Below are positions 33,758 to 43,796 of a stretch of 64,000 nt of DNA, in pieces (position 1 is the first letter of the stretch; every line of letters begins with the position of its first letter). Both the position numbers and the translations under genes were made by a program. The notes under the pieces were generated by a model, which worked only from the letters and a program-made list of their open reading frames with translations, was not told where the DNA came from and did no database searches. Source of the stretch: Atherix ibis (Eukaryota; Arthropoda; Insecta; Diptera; Athericidae); contig OY282607.1 of NCBI GenBank assembly GCA_958298945.1, positions 50,631,020 through 50,695,019 of the forward strand, written 5' to 3'.

Positions 33758-34993
33758 TTAACCCATTCTCTCTGAAGGATTAATAAAAGTTTCGAATGAT
33801 TATTGATAAACTTTTACTATTTTTACTATAATAAACGCATTTAATTGGCAAAATAAAGTCTTCCTCCGATACGGTGCCTGGATGACCGCTATGACTTGAT
33901 CAATATTGGAGGATTTTTTTTTTTAATTTTAGCCTAAAATCTACTAAGTTACATTGAAAACTAACAAAAACACTAGGCGTTAACTTTGTTCAAAATAGTT
34001 TTTGGACCCAAATTCTTAAATAGCTGCCTGGGACAATATATAAGATTAATAATCTATAAGCTTCCATCTCGTACAAGATTTAGCGAACATGTTTGAATAT
34101 GACTATTTTTATTTAAAAAAAAATAAAATACCTTTTTCCTTAGTGGTTAAAGTTAAAAAAGCAATTACTAAATTTTACTATCTTTAATGATCTTTGGCCA
34201 GAAAAAGCTTAAGTGTACATTCCACTATCTTAGAATTAGAGAAATCGATTATCTTAAAATCAGAAACTATAATATTGTAGTATAAAGGATGTTTTCTTAA
34301 AAATGTATTCTTAATTTCTGTAATACTGATAAAAACGTTTAAGCAAATAGAGGGTTTTCAAAAAAATTTATCGAAGGAACAAAAACCATTTTGTATTTTT
34401 ATATAATTGGAGAAATCCAAAAATAAATATTTAAATTTGAAAAATGTTGCTATAATTTTATGTTAAAAGATAACTCAAATATGTACTTTTCTTTCACATT
34501 TGGTGTTAATATTACTTGCTTCTGAAACTTAGATTATCTGCAAAATAATCTCAAAGCTACTTTTGGTTAATAAATATTTTTTTAATCACACTCAATATGC
34601 TTAAATATTGATCATTTAAATGGTAAAGGAATAAATCATTTTAGTATTTATATGAAAATTGCTGCAGTATTGATAAGAACCGAGTGCGCTTTTTGAAATC
34701 TGTACAAGTAAACAAAACAATAATGAGCATTTAAAAGTATAGCATAAAATATGAAATAAAATTTGGTTGATGAAATATAAATTTCTCGAAAAGACACTGC
34801 CTTGGTGTAAGAACTAGTAACCAAAAAGTATAACTTAAAAACGCGGGATTGACAACAGATGGCATAACTTTTACACATGGTTTGTGTTAATAATAACTCA
34901 TATGGCATTTTGGAGGTTAAACATCTGTCATTCATTTTCGATTAGTCATTGAACGAAATAGTGTAAACAACAAAGTTTTTTTTTGCTTCAAAA
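33758..34993. other. AT-rich intergenic, nothing recognised
   Basis: No exon or element recognised. The minus-strand open frame 34648-34935 has no family features. Confidence 0.5.
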
Positions 34994-35134
34994 ATGTCGA
35001 ATTTCGTACCAAAAAAGTCCCATTTGCGGAAGTGTTGATTTACTTCTTCAATTTGAAAAAAAGTGCAGCTGAAGCACATCGATTGCTCACCGAAGCTTAT
35101 CCTGAATATGTTCCATCGATTTTAACTGCTTAAT
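34994..35134 (+). mobile_element. Mariner transposase N-terminus, fragment
   Basis: The frame starting at 34994 reads MSNFVPKKSHLREVLIYFF then LKKSAAEAHRLLTEAYPEYVPS and stops. This is the first helix-turn-helix (DNA-binding) segment of mariner transposases, which runs as M-S-x-F-V-P followed by K-K-(S/T)-A-A-E-x-H-R. Nothing of the catalytic domain follows, and no terminal repeat was identified. Confidence 0.75.
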
Positions 35135-35548
35135 AGCAAACTGCTTACTCGTAAACAAAAAAATTTAAAGGGTCAAAAGAAGACCATCTGTAATAGTTTG
35201 GCATCTTACAATACTGTTATTCAGCTTTATTTGTTCTGAAAACCGAGTTAAAATCAGTGAAAAAAATTAGGAACCAGATTGTGTAACAGTTTATTCTAAG
35301 AAGAAAGGCTTTTTACATTTATAAGAAAGGAGTTTGTTCTTCAAACAAGACTTGATAAGGCTAGCAGCCTTTTATTTTTTAATATTTTCTCATGAGGTTC
35401 ATAGGACAGAAAAAAACAAATTAGCAAAGAGTAAAAGATAAAATAAGATTTTATGGAATTTGTAAAGTGCGGATCTAAAATCATCAAAACAACTTAAAAT
35501 AACTCCAAAAAATAGCTTTTAAGCTACTTAAAATGTAACCGTCGATAA
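35135..35548. other. AT-rich, nothing recognised
   Basis: Spacer between two mariner fragments. No feature supported. Confidence 0.4.
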
Positions 35549-35550
35549 TA

Positions 35551-36394
35551 TTGGGTTGTTCGGAAAGTAATTTCGTTTTTTTTTAAAATAAAAATGAGAG
35601 ACGATTTTCTTATAGTGAATTAATATTTTATTCAATTTAATATTGTCCAATCTGATCCAACACCCTTTGTCATTTTTCTAGCAGTAGCATGATTCCGCGC
35701 TTATAACATTTTTGTTCTTTGCTTGCAAAAAACTTATCCAAGTGATTTTTGACATCCACATTTGAATTGAACGTTTTTCTGTCTAAAAATTTTTGTAGAG
35801 ACCGGAACAAATGATAATCGGAAGGTGATAGGTCTGGAGAGTATGATATATCCAATCCAAGCTCTAAAAGCTTTGGCCGAGTGGTCAAACTTGTATGTCG
35901 TTCCGCATTACCCTGTTGTTCCGCATTACCCTGGCCTTTTTTCTTTAAGTGAAATTGTCCAATTGATGACAGTCCACTTTAGAATTGATCGTTGTGTTTC
36001 TTGGTAGAAGCTCAAAATAAACGATTCCTTCGAAATTCCACCAAACAGATAGCATAACCTTTTTTTTGATGAATATTGGATTTCGAAGTGCTTTGAGCCG
36101 GTTCATCTTTTCTACTCCAGAATCTTTTGGGCTTAATATTATTTTAGATAACCCATTTCTCGTCCCCAGTGATGATACGCTTCAAAAATGGATTATTTTC
36201 GTCAATGCGACGGCACAAATTTTGTTCGGTAAGAAGATGAGGAACCCATATGTCGAGCTTTAAGATAAAACCTAGCCGTTTCAAATCATCATGAACGGTC
36301 AAATTCAATAACTTTAATAATAATGCCTTTATTGTGTCTACATCAGCTTCAACTTCATCAGCTTCAGAACGAAATTACTTTCCGACCAACCCAA
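35551..36394 (-). mobile_element. Internally deleted mariner element with TIRs and TA target duplication
   Basis: Terminal inverted repeats ttgggttgttcggaaagtaa (from 35551) and its near-perfect partner (ending 36394) are flanked by TA at 35549-35550 and 36395-36396. Within, the minus-strand frame 35888-35670 encodes the transposase C-terminus, including YSPDLSPSDYHLF with the third catalytic Asp, and LDKFFASKEQKCYKRGI. The N-terminal and central parts are degraded or missing: 844 bp against about 1.3 kb for a full mariner. A short tandem duplication (ttccgcattaccctg twice near 35.91 kb) breaks the frame. Not active. Confidence 0.92.
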
Positions 36395-36396
36395 TA

Positions 36397-36920
36397 TATG
36401 CACGCATTTTCAACAAAAGAGCTTTATACCGAACTGTGTAACAAACCTTTGAAATATCAAGTGCAATAAGCTTACATTCATATTAAAATATGAATGTTTT
36501 GGTAACACTTTCTGGCTAGATAAGCCATGAAATCACCAGTCATTCTGTTGCTACGAAAACCGTATTGTCCGTAACTGAAAATTTCCAGTAAATCAGCATA
36601 TTTAGTAAATTGACTATTTATCTCTGTTCGGTGGAAGGGATAAAAATATAATTAGTTTATTACGGCGGTATTAATAATATTCCCGTAGGCAAGGTCTTGA
36701 AAAAATGGAGGTGATAAACCTTACGCTATAGTCTTAACAGCATGTAAAAACACCTCATCAGAGCTGTGGAATAAACACTATCTCGACCAGAAAATTAATG
36801 AAATACGGAATAAGTTAAAAAATAATTAATTAATAGACGTACATGATCCTGACGGTTAGTGAATGAAATAAGAGCAAAAAAGTTCAGTTTAATAGTATTT
36901 GTTTATTTGTATTTAATAAA
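36397..36920. other. Intergenic, nothing recognised
   Basis: Moderately AT-rich DNA up to the start of the duplicated block. No feature supported. Confidence 0.4.
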
Positions 36921-37375
36921 AATTGCTATATATATCGGTCTTAAAATTCACGGGTGACTGTAACTGCCTAATGTCAACTTTTAGACAGTTGAAAATAAAG
37001 AACAAGACACCAATACCGTCACATCTGAGCGCTATGTTTGTATGATAATATACTCTTTTTCACCTGAACTTGGAGATATTAAACAAGAGCATATGTGGTT
37101 TCAAAAAAACAGCGCCACAAGCCACACAACATAGCAAATTTTTGTATTCATTTGTCTACAAGATCGTGGAATTTGATGCTGTTTGGATTTTTTGTGAGGC
37201 TATGCAAAAGATCGTGTTAACACAGGCAGCTTTAATGTAGCATATCCTCAAACTTTATTAATTTGGTTTGATCAAATGTATATCGCTCCGAAACTCATCA
37301 AACATTACTTTAAAAATTCGAATCCTACAAAAAATCTCGTATCGGCCATTTGAATGTTGCTACATACGTGTACGT
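36921..37375 (+). mobile_element. DDE transposase relic (mariner/Tc1-like superfamily)
   Basis: The plus-strand frames read TVTSERYVCMI, then SPELGDIKQEHMWFQ and SATSHTT. This is the catalytic core of a common insect transposase in which S-E-R-Y precedes a W-F-Q-Q-D-x-A-x-x-H block. Only diverged fragments of the C-terminus follow (PKLIKHYFKNSN). Stops and frameshifts throughout. Confidence 0.7.
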
Positions 37376-37377
37376 TA

Positions 37378-38010
37378 GTCGAAAAAGTTCGTGGTGTTTT
37401 TTATGTAAAAAATCACAGTATTAAAATTAATTTATTCAAACCAAATATACTCGATTATTATGGAAAATATTTTGCAATTGTTCGGGCAGATCCATGATTC
37501 CATTGGTACAGAACTTCTATAGTTTCTGAACTCCTGGTTTTGAAATTGTAACATATATGATCGTTCATCTCTGTTTTTCCATGATGTCTTGTGAACGATA
37601 TTCTCGTATTTTATCCATTTTTTATCGTCAGCTCTGATTTGTTTTGGAAATGGCGCGTTTTCATTTCGCTTGAGCAGCGTATTGTAGATGTTAACACTCA
37701 ATTCATAAGGTACCCAATAATTGAGTTCCTTTTTAAGCCAACCTTTCATAAATGGCTTAAAATATTTATTTGATGAGCTATATGCCAGTCTTGTACAATT
37801 TGATGAGAATTTCCTTTCTTTTTTCGGTAATTGGTCGGTCAGAACGGAGAATATCTTTGACATGGAAATTTTCAGAATAAAAGCGAGCAAACTATTTGCG
37901 TGCGGCTGCTTTTCAGACAAAACAGCACAAATTTTTTCACAAGACTGCGATGCGTTGTCGTCTTTGTGGAAGTGGTACTATAAAATATAGCAATTTCTCT
38001 CTTTATTCTG
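37378..38010 (-). mobile_element. Mariner relic (family A, copy 1), mauritiana-like
   Basis: The terminal repeat gtcgaaaaagttcgtggtg starts at 37378 next to TA (37376-37377). The minus-strand frame 37920-37432 includes WVPYELSVNIYNTLLKRNE and KYENIVHKTSWKNRDE, corresponding to the middle of mariner transposase just before and after the first catalytic Asp (here in the degraded ADDKKW). The rest of the catalytic domain is missing and the other terminus is not recognisable. Confidence 0.8.
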
Positions 38011-38084
38011 ATCCGTTTCTGAACTTTTTTGAACTATATAAAAGCAAAAAAGTGTTTATTTGTATTTAAGGTACCGAAGACATG

Positions 38085-38765
38085 TGCCAAGGCCCACTTT
38101 ATAGCGTCATAACCCTGAGGTAATTTTGCGGCTTTATAGTTAGTAGGATAGGATATTGAGAATTTTGTTATACTCATATTTTGTGGAGCCGATAAGTATA
38201 TTGCAGAAGTTTAAAAAGGAGGCTAAGTCATGAGGTTGTTCAATTAAAAACCTGCATAATAGAAGGAATCCTGCTCGCCGAGTAATTTTTGGTCATGTGG
38301 CAATCATATAAAATATGGATGATGGTGATATGAGTGCCACAGTATTCGCATAAAAGACGATTCATGTTGCCAAAAAGAAACTCATAAGTGAGAGCAGTAT
38401 GTCCAATCCGAATTTATTTGCTCAGAATTTTGGTATGGATGCTGAATAGGTGGTTACCCAATGTGATGACAAAAATGTGCCACTATTGGTCCAGTCATTG
38501 TGTCTGCGAATGGCTAATGGTGTTAGTTGGCATTCTTTAAATAGGAAAGATTAAGAATAACTGTGAGTACTGGAGAATTTTTCTAGCCAATTTCTCAACA
38601 GTTTTATTACTCTAAATTGGACTCTTATTTCGTAGTAGGCTATAATAAGTACTCAATGGGTCATAAATGGCTTTGAAGGTGGTAAGGATGTCGTTAAAAT
38701 TAATAGCATTTCGTTGTCTGGTCATATTGATCACAATTTGTCACTTTAATTTTTTTTCTTTTTTA
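38085..38765 (-). mobile_element. RNase H LINE relic (C-terminal half)
   Basis: On the minus strand it follows the same course as the copy at 55.33-56.0 kb: 3' non-coding words (tgtgccaaggcccacttta), the Cys/His C-terminal part (gtgccacagtattcgcat), then ccagtcattgtgtctg and RNase H nucleotide words up to about 38.72 kb. All frames are broken. No (CAA)n tail remains at its 3' end. Confidence 0.78.
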
Positions 38766-39085
38766 TAATTCTTTAATTTTCATGCAAGAGACTGCATTAA
38801 AATTTGGTATTTAATATACTCACTACTACAAGTAACTTTGAAGCACAGCTACTTTTAAAAGGTGTAAAACGCTCATAATTTACATAAATAAAGTAAAGTT
38901 TATGAAATAAAATTTACTTAGAAAATAGCATTGAAAAAAAGAAAAGTTTATTATAAATTTCCTAAGTCGTAAAATTTATGCTTGTAAATAAAGAAAACAT
39001 ACATTTTGTTTATAAATATTCGACATCAACATGAAATGTCAACACTTCGATAAGAATTAAAATAATTAACATAAAATAACAATTA

Positions 39086-39091
39086 TTTATT
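39086..39091 (-). terminator. AATAAA downstream of the small Cys-rich frame
   Basis: The minus-strand AATAAA begins about 35 bases after the stop at 39126. Common by chance in this AT-rich DNA. Confidence 0.3.
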
Positions 39092-39125
39092 GTTTTGTTT
39101 CAATTGTTTAAATACAAATTATCCT

Positions 39126-39313
39126 TTAATTTGCAAAAACTTGATTATTACAGACAACTGTTATGGAGTTGATCGATTTGTATGAATAACAAATAATTTC
39201 ATTGCAGGCATTGAGATTATTGCTATTCGAATCGACTAGGAATCCATTAGAACAGTTGCGTTTACCCCATTCAGACCGTTTTGTATAGCTAGTTGGACTA
39301 TCTACTATTAAAT
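39126..39313 (-). CDS. Candidate 3' exon of a small Cys-rich secreted protein
   Basis: On the minus strand, after a possible acceptor (gacgacag, 39321-39314), 188 bases are open and end in TAA at 39126. The peptide has four cysteines in the order C-x15-C-x4-C-x12-C: NCSNGF, NACNEIICYSYK and VVCNNQ. The spacing recalls the single-VWC family of small insect secreted proteins. An AATAAA lies 35 bases past the stop (39091-39086, minus), as expected for a last exon. An open frame further upstream (39857-39654) begins with a signal-peptide-like MIKLLFNAVFLCMPISS and could be a first exon, but I could not join the two. Confidence 0.3.
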
Positions 39314-39323
39314 CTGTCGTCAC

Positions 39324-41170
39324 CCATTTTCAATTATGATTTAACACTTTACAAATTTAGAATCTCGGTATCCAATGAATAATTGAACTCCCCAAGCACG
39401 ATCCACACTTTGGCAGACAGTCACATCAGACTCTCACGTGCTCGTACTTTCTTATGGTCACAGTGGTCTACTGTGACTAGAACCTTGGCAACCATAATTT
39501 TCTGCCGTACGCTCATGTCAAAGCAATTTACGACTTCTAAACATTTTTACCATTTATGTTATAAAAATCAAATTGAATTTGTATAATAATCAGATCATTG
39601 AATATACACATGGATATGGAATTGTTTTTATTACTTTCAATCGAGAATATATATTAGATATTTCCAATAAAAATAGCACTAATAAAATAGCAAAAATAAA
39701 AAAATATAAAACAAATTGAAATAAAACAATTGCCGGTGTGGTGCACTTTACTATTGAAAACTGGTTTGAAGTTCACCTTTTTTGAATGCACCGACAAAAG
39801 ATAAAAACTTGAAATGGGCATGCATAAAAATACAGCATTAAACAGTAATTTAATCACGATTATTCTTTAATGGAAGTATTTTATCTGAGTATTGCTTGTT
39901 GAAGAATAGTTTAAACAGTAAATTGATTTCTTAATCGATTTTCGACTTTCCCCTATTTACCTGGAAATGCGACCTCTACCTTCAGGTGAATCATTCTGAC
40001 ACCTACACGCATATATCTTAACTCAACGATCGATATTGAAATTGTTAACTTGAATTTTGGTTTTTCATTTCAATCAAAATCTTATTGAATATTCTACAAA
40101 TAGCATCAAATTGTTGAACATTAACTTTACAAAAATAATAAAGCCATTAAAATGGTTTTTTCAGTGCAATTTATTAAAATATTGTTGTTCGCATGCAATA
40201 TCATTACTAATTGGAAGCTCAATCGTAATAAGCTTAAATTGTACAAACGTTTTGTAGAGGAATATTTTCAACGCGAAATACTCCTTTTTTATGTCCTTAA
40301 ATTTATAATATTATTTTCCATTAAGTGCATTCCATTTATTGCTTGGACATTTACGTTTGTTATTAAATTGAAGGTAAAAGACGTTTAATGTTTTGTTTAT
40401 ATTAAACTTCATTTTATTTACGAGACATTGCAGTTTATGAAGTTTTATTATTTTTAATATATGCAGAATTTTTTTTTGTATTCATTAAAATTTTTTGTAA
40501 AATGGAAAAAGAAAACAAGGAAAAACTAATTGCTATCGGTCATTAAATGTTTATTTAGAAATAATCAAGGCAAGCTGAAAGTTAAGGCCTATGTTCGGTA
40601 AAAACAATGGAAAATGATTTATTCTTATTATATGGTAAGTATTAGAAAAGCTTGAAATAAACAGTCCTGAATTGATAGAAATTTCTTAAAGAATGTGTCA
40701 CTTATTGCCTATTGCTTCATCTGCTAAGAGTTTTATTTTTTGCTATATTTTTTTCAAATTTAAATGTTGCCACAATTAGTAATAAGCCGATTATTTAAAA
40801 AAATTCACAATTAGTAATAATCCGATTTTTAAAGGAAAATATAAAGGATGTTACCTCAAGAATTCGATGATTTATTTTATTATAATTTTATTAAAAACGT
40901 TATCGCAACCGTCCGGTTGTGGATAAAATTAAGCTCAATCGATTGCGGTGGGATATGTACTTAGTATATATGGATTTATGGTCCCAGAAGCGATAGCGTT
41001 AGACAGGTTTCCATAAACAATTTAGGAGTGTCGAACTAGAAGACCGCGGTGTTAAGCCTGGGTATCTGGAGTTCTTTCATTCAGGAAATCCTAACTATAC
41101 TCCCTCTTATTACGCCTTTGATAATGACAATAAGGCTAATTACTCGCTCAATAGGTATGTCAGAAAGAAG
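39324..41170. other. Intergenic or intronic, nothing firm
   Basis: The minus-strand frame 39654-39857 with a hydrophobic start is noted under the Cys-rich exon. The part at 40.9-41.15 kb is less AT-rich and may be an old element, but no family was recognised. Confidence 0.4.
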
Positions 41171-41698
41171 AATTGCTATATATATCGATCTGAAAATTCC
41201 CGAGTGACTGTTAAGAAGTCTTTGTATTTGCGAAAAGTAATTGCCTAATATCAACTTTTAGACAGTTGAAAATGAAGAAAAAGAGGTCAATACCATGACT
41301 TCTGAGCGCTATGTTTGTATGATAATAGACTCAATTTCGCCTGAACTTGGAGATATTAAACAAGAGCATATGTTGTTTCAACAAGACAGCGCCACAAGCT
41401 ACACAACATAACAAATTTTTGTTGTTTTATAACGCAAAAAGTTTCCAGGATAGGTAATTTCAACATTTTGTCATGTTAATTTACCTACAAGATCATGCAA
41501 TTTGATGCTGTTTGGATTTGTTGTGTTATTACGCGTAAGATCATATTAACACAGGCAGCTTTAATGTAGCATATACTCAAACTTTATTAATTTGGATTGA
41601 TAAAATATATATCGCTCCGAAACTCATCAAACATTACTTTAAAAATTCGAATCCTACAAAAAATCTCGTATCGACCATTTTAATGTTGCTACATACGT
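41171..41698 (+). mobile_element. DDE transposase relic, second copy
   Basis: Paralogue of 36921-37375: MTSERYVCMI, SPELGDIKQEHMLFQQD and SATSYTT are readable, followed by a piece missing from the first copy (aagtttccaggataggtaa) that corresponds to the F-P-G-R block of this transposase. Broken frames. Confidence 0.72.
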
Positions 41699-42131
41699 TA
41701 GTCGAAAAAGTTCGTGGTGTTTTTATATAAAAAATCACAGTATTAAAATTAATTTATTCAAGCATTCTCGATTATTATCGAAATTATTTTGCAATTGTTC
41801 GAGCACATCCATGATTCTATTAGTACAGAACTTCTATAGTTTCTGAACTCCTGGTTTTGAAATTGTATATGATCGTTAATCTCTATTTGCCATGATATTT
41901 TCGTATTTTATCCATTTTTTATCGTCAACTCTGATTTGTTTCAGAAATGGCTCGATTTCATTTCGCTTGAGCAGCGTATCGCAGATGTTAACATTAATTC
42001 ATGAGGTACCCAATAATTGAGTTCCTTTTTAACCCAGCCTTTCACAAATGGTTTAAAATATTTATTTCATGAGCTATACCACTTTTATCAAAAAGTTACC
42101 GGAATTTATTCTGAAAATTAAAAATACAAGT

Positions 42132-43115
42132 TTATTCATCTAAATTTATATTGTCCCCTTCAAAGTAATCCCCATCGACTTTAACACACTTATGCCAGCG
42201 CTTGATCCAATCTTCGAAACATTTTTTATATTCGGTTTTCGGTATGTCCATCAGTGCTTTCTGCGATTTTTCCATTACTTCCTCTCGGCTGTTGAAATGC
42301 GTTCCCCGTAATGGTTTTTTAACTCGATTGAACAGAAAGAAGTCACAGGGAGCCAAATCAGGTGAATTCGGTGTTGCTGGATGGTATTTGTTGCATTTTT
42401 GATTAAAAAAAATTACGAATAATGATGGCACTGTTCGACCCAAATAATACTCTTTGTTTATTGTCCGGCCTTCTGGCAAAAATTCATGATGCACTACACC
42501 GTTGTAATCCATGAAAACCGTGAGCATTGCCTTCTTTTTTGACTGAAAACGACGTGGTTTTTTTGGTCTCAGCTCATTTGGTGAACGCCATTCATTTGCC
42601 TAATGTCTGGATTGCGTGTCGTACTCATAAACCCACATCCGGTCTCCAGAAATGATCCTTTTGATGAATGTGGGATCGGATTCATCCTCGCAAATCATGT
42701 CCTTTGCGACGTCAACACGGTCTCTTTTTTGCATGAAATTAAGGTCTTTTGGCACCAACTTTGTTGCTACACGACGGAAACCCAAATCATTAACCAAACT
42801 GTCTTGGACGGATCCATAGGCAATGTTCAAGTCCTCCGCTATCTCTTTGATGGTTAATTTGCGGTTATTGACGAACATTTCTTTTACTTTATCAATGTTT
42901 TCGTCGGTTTTCGATGTCAATGGTCTGCGACTGCGCTCATCATCTTCGATTGACTCACGACCACTTTTGAACCGCTCGTGCCAATAGTAAACGACCGCTT
43001 TCTTTAGAGAATCGTTGCCGAAACACTTTTCCAACATTTCCAACGTTTGCGCACCATTAAATCCGTTTTTTACGCAAAATTTAATACAAGTTCGTTGTTC
43101 CAAATTTAAATCCAT
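42132..43115 (-). pseudogene. Mariner family B transposase, stop and internal deletion
   Basis: Cut-and-paste transposase of the nucleus. From the start at 43115 it reads MDLNLEQRTCIKFCVKNGF (first DNA-binding helices), RSRRPLTSKTDENID (linker) and a second helix-turn-helix, then ISGDRMWVYEYD with the first catalytic Asp. A TAG at about 42600 follows QSRH; the same frame continues NEWRSPNELRPKKPRRF and VFMDYNGVVHHEFLPEGRT. The block H-D-N-A-P-A-H with the second catalytic Asp is deleted, but SPDLAPCDFFLF with the third is kept, and the protein ends normally at 42132. The family's usual length is about 345 residues. Confidence 0.92.
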
Positions 43116-43385
43116 TTCTAAAATTATTAAAAAATCGCCAACACACACATAGATAGATGTACTCTATATCAACAACAGATGTACCAACTTAACAAAAAAA
43201 CAGAACTCAAGACGAGCCAAAGCACGTTTTTTACGCAAAATTTAATACAAGTTCGTTGTTCCAAATTTAAATCCATTTCTAAAATTATTAAAAAATCGCC
43301 AACACACACATAGATAGATGAGGGAATATCAACAACAGATGTACCAACTTAACAAAAAAACAGAACTCAAGACGAGCCAAAACAC
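43064..43385. repeat. 161-bp tandem duplication at the 5' end of mariner B
   Basis: 43064-43224 and 43225-43385 are nearly identical (cgttttttacgcaaaattta to gacgagccaaa). The unit holds the 5' leader, the start codon and about the first 17 codons of the transposase, so the region upstream of the working start contains a second, truncated start. Confidence 0.93.
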
Positions 43386-43796
43386 GTGCAAGCAAAGCAG
43401 CTGTCAAAAATTAACTGAAAATTCAAAATGGCTGAACTTGTCGGCATAAATGAGAGACATGAGTACCAACATAACGCAATAAAAAATCAAATTATACGTA
43501 TCCCACGGAAATCCAAAATTCGCGATACTTTTTGAACAGACCTCGTATTTGCGTGCGGCTGCTTTTAAGACACCACCCTTACCATAAACAGCACACATTT
43601 TTTCACAAGCCTGCGGTATGTTGTCGCCTTCATTCTGGTGCGTTGTCTCTCTTTATTCTGGTACATTTTTGAACTTAAATAAATTTTAATACACTACATC
43701 GATTTCAATAAAATTAAGTCTTACCTTTCAAACGAGCGTATAGTTATTTGCTTTCAACTCGACCTGTCGGAAAACGCCACGAACTTTTGCCACTTA

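Larger units (their letters stand above)
36921..38020. repeat. Duplicated block, copy 1 (paralogue of 41171-43660)
   Basis: Both blocks start abruptly with aattgctatatatatcg and carry the same order: a plus-strand DDE transposase relic followed by a minus-strand mariner. Sequence before 36921 and before 41171 is unrelated. Homology in this copy ends near 38020. Confidence 0.85.
42079..43545 (-). mobile_element. Mariner element (family B) inserted in family A, TA target duplication
   Basis: Bounded by TA (42077-42078 and 43546-43547). The ends share atcaaaaagttaccggaatt and its diverged reverse complement (aattcgcgatactttttgaa). The minus strand encodes a transposase with one in-frame stop and an internal deletion. 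It carries a 161-bp tandem duplication near its 5' end. It is better preserved than its host mariner, consistent with later insertion. Confidence 0.92.
41701..43794 (-). mobile_element. Mariner relic (family A, copy 2) split by another mariner
   Basis: Outer terminal repeats gtcgaaaaagttcgtggtg (from 41701) and a matching end (aaaacgccacgaacttttgc, ending near 43790) are each next to TA (41699-41700 and 43795-43796). The transposase middle part lies at 41.93-42.07 kb and its N-terminus (KCAVYGKGG...AAARKYEVCSK) at about 43.55-43.60 kb, with a foreign mariner (42079-43545) between them. Without the insert the copy is 627 bp, about half the usual length. Dead. Confidence 0.85.

Noticed and set aside
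42202..42402. Plus-strand frame across mariner B
   Set aside because: Antisense of the transposase C-terminus.
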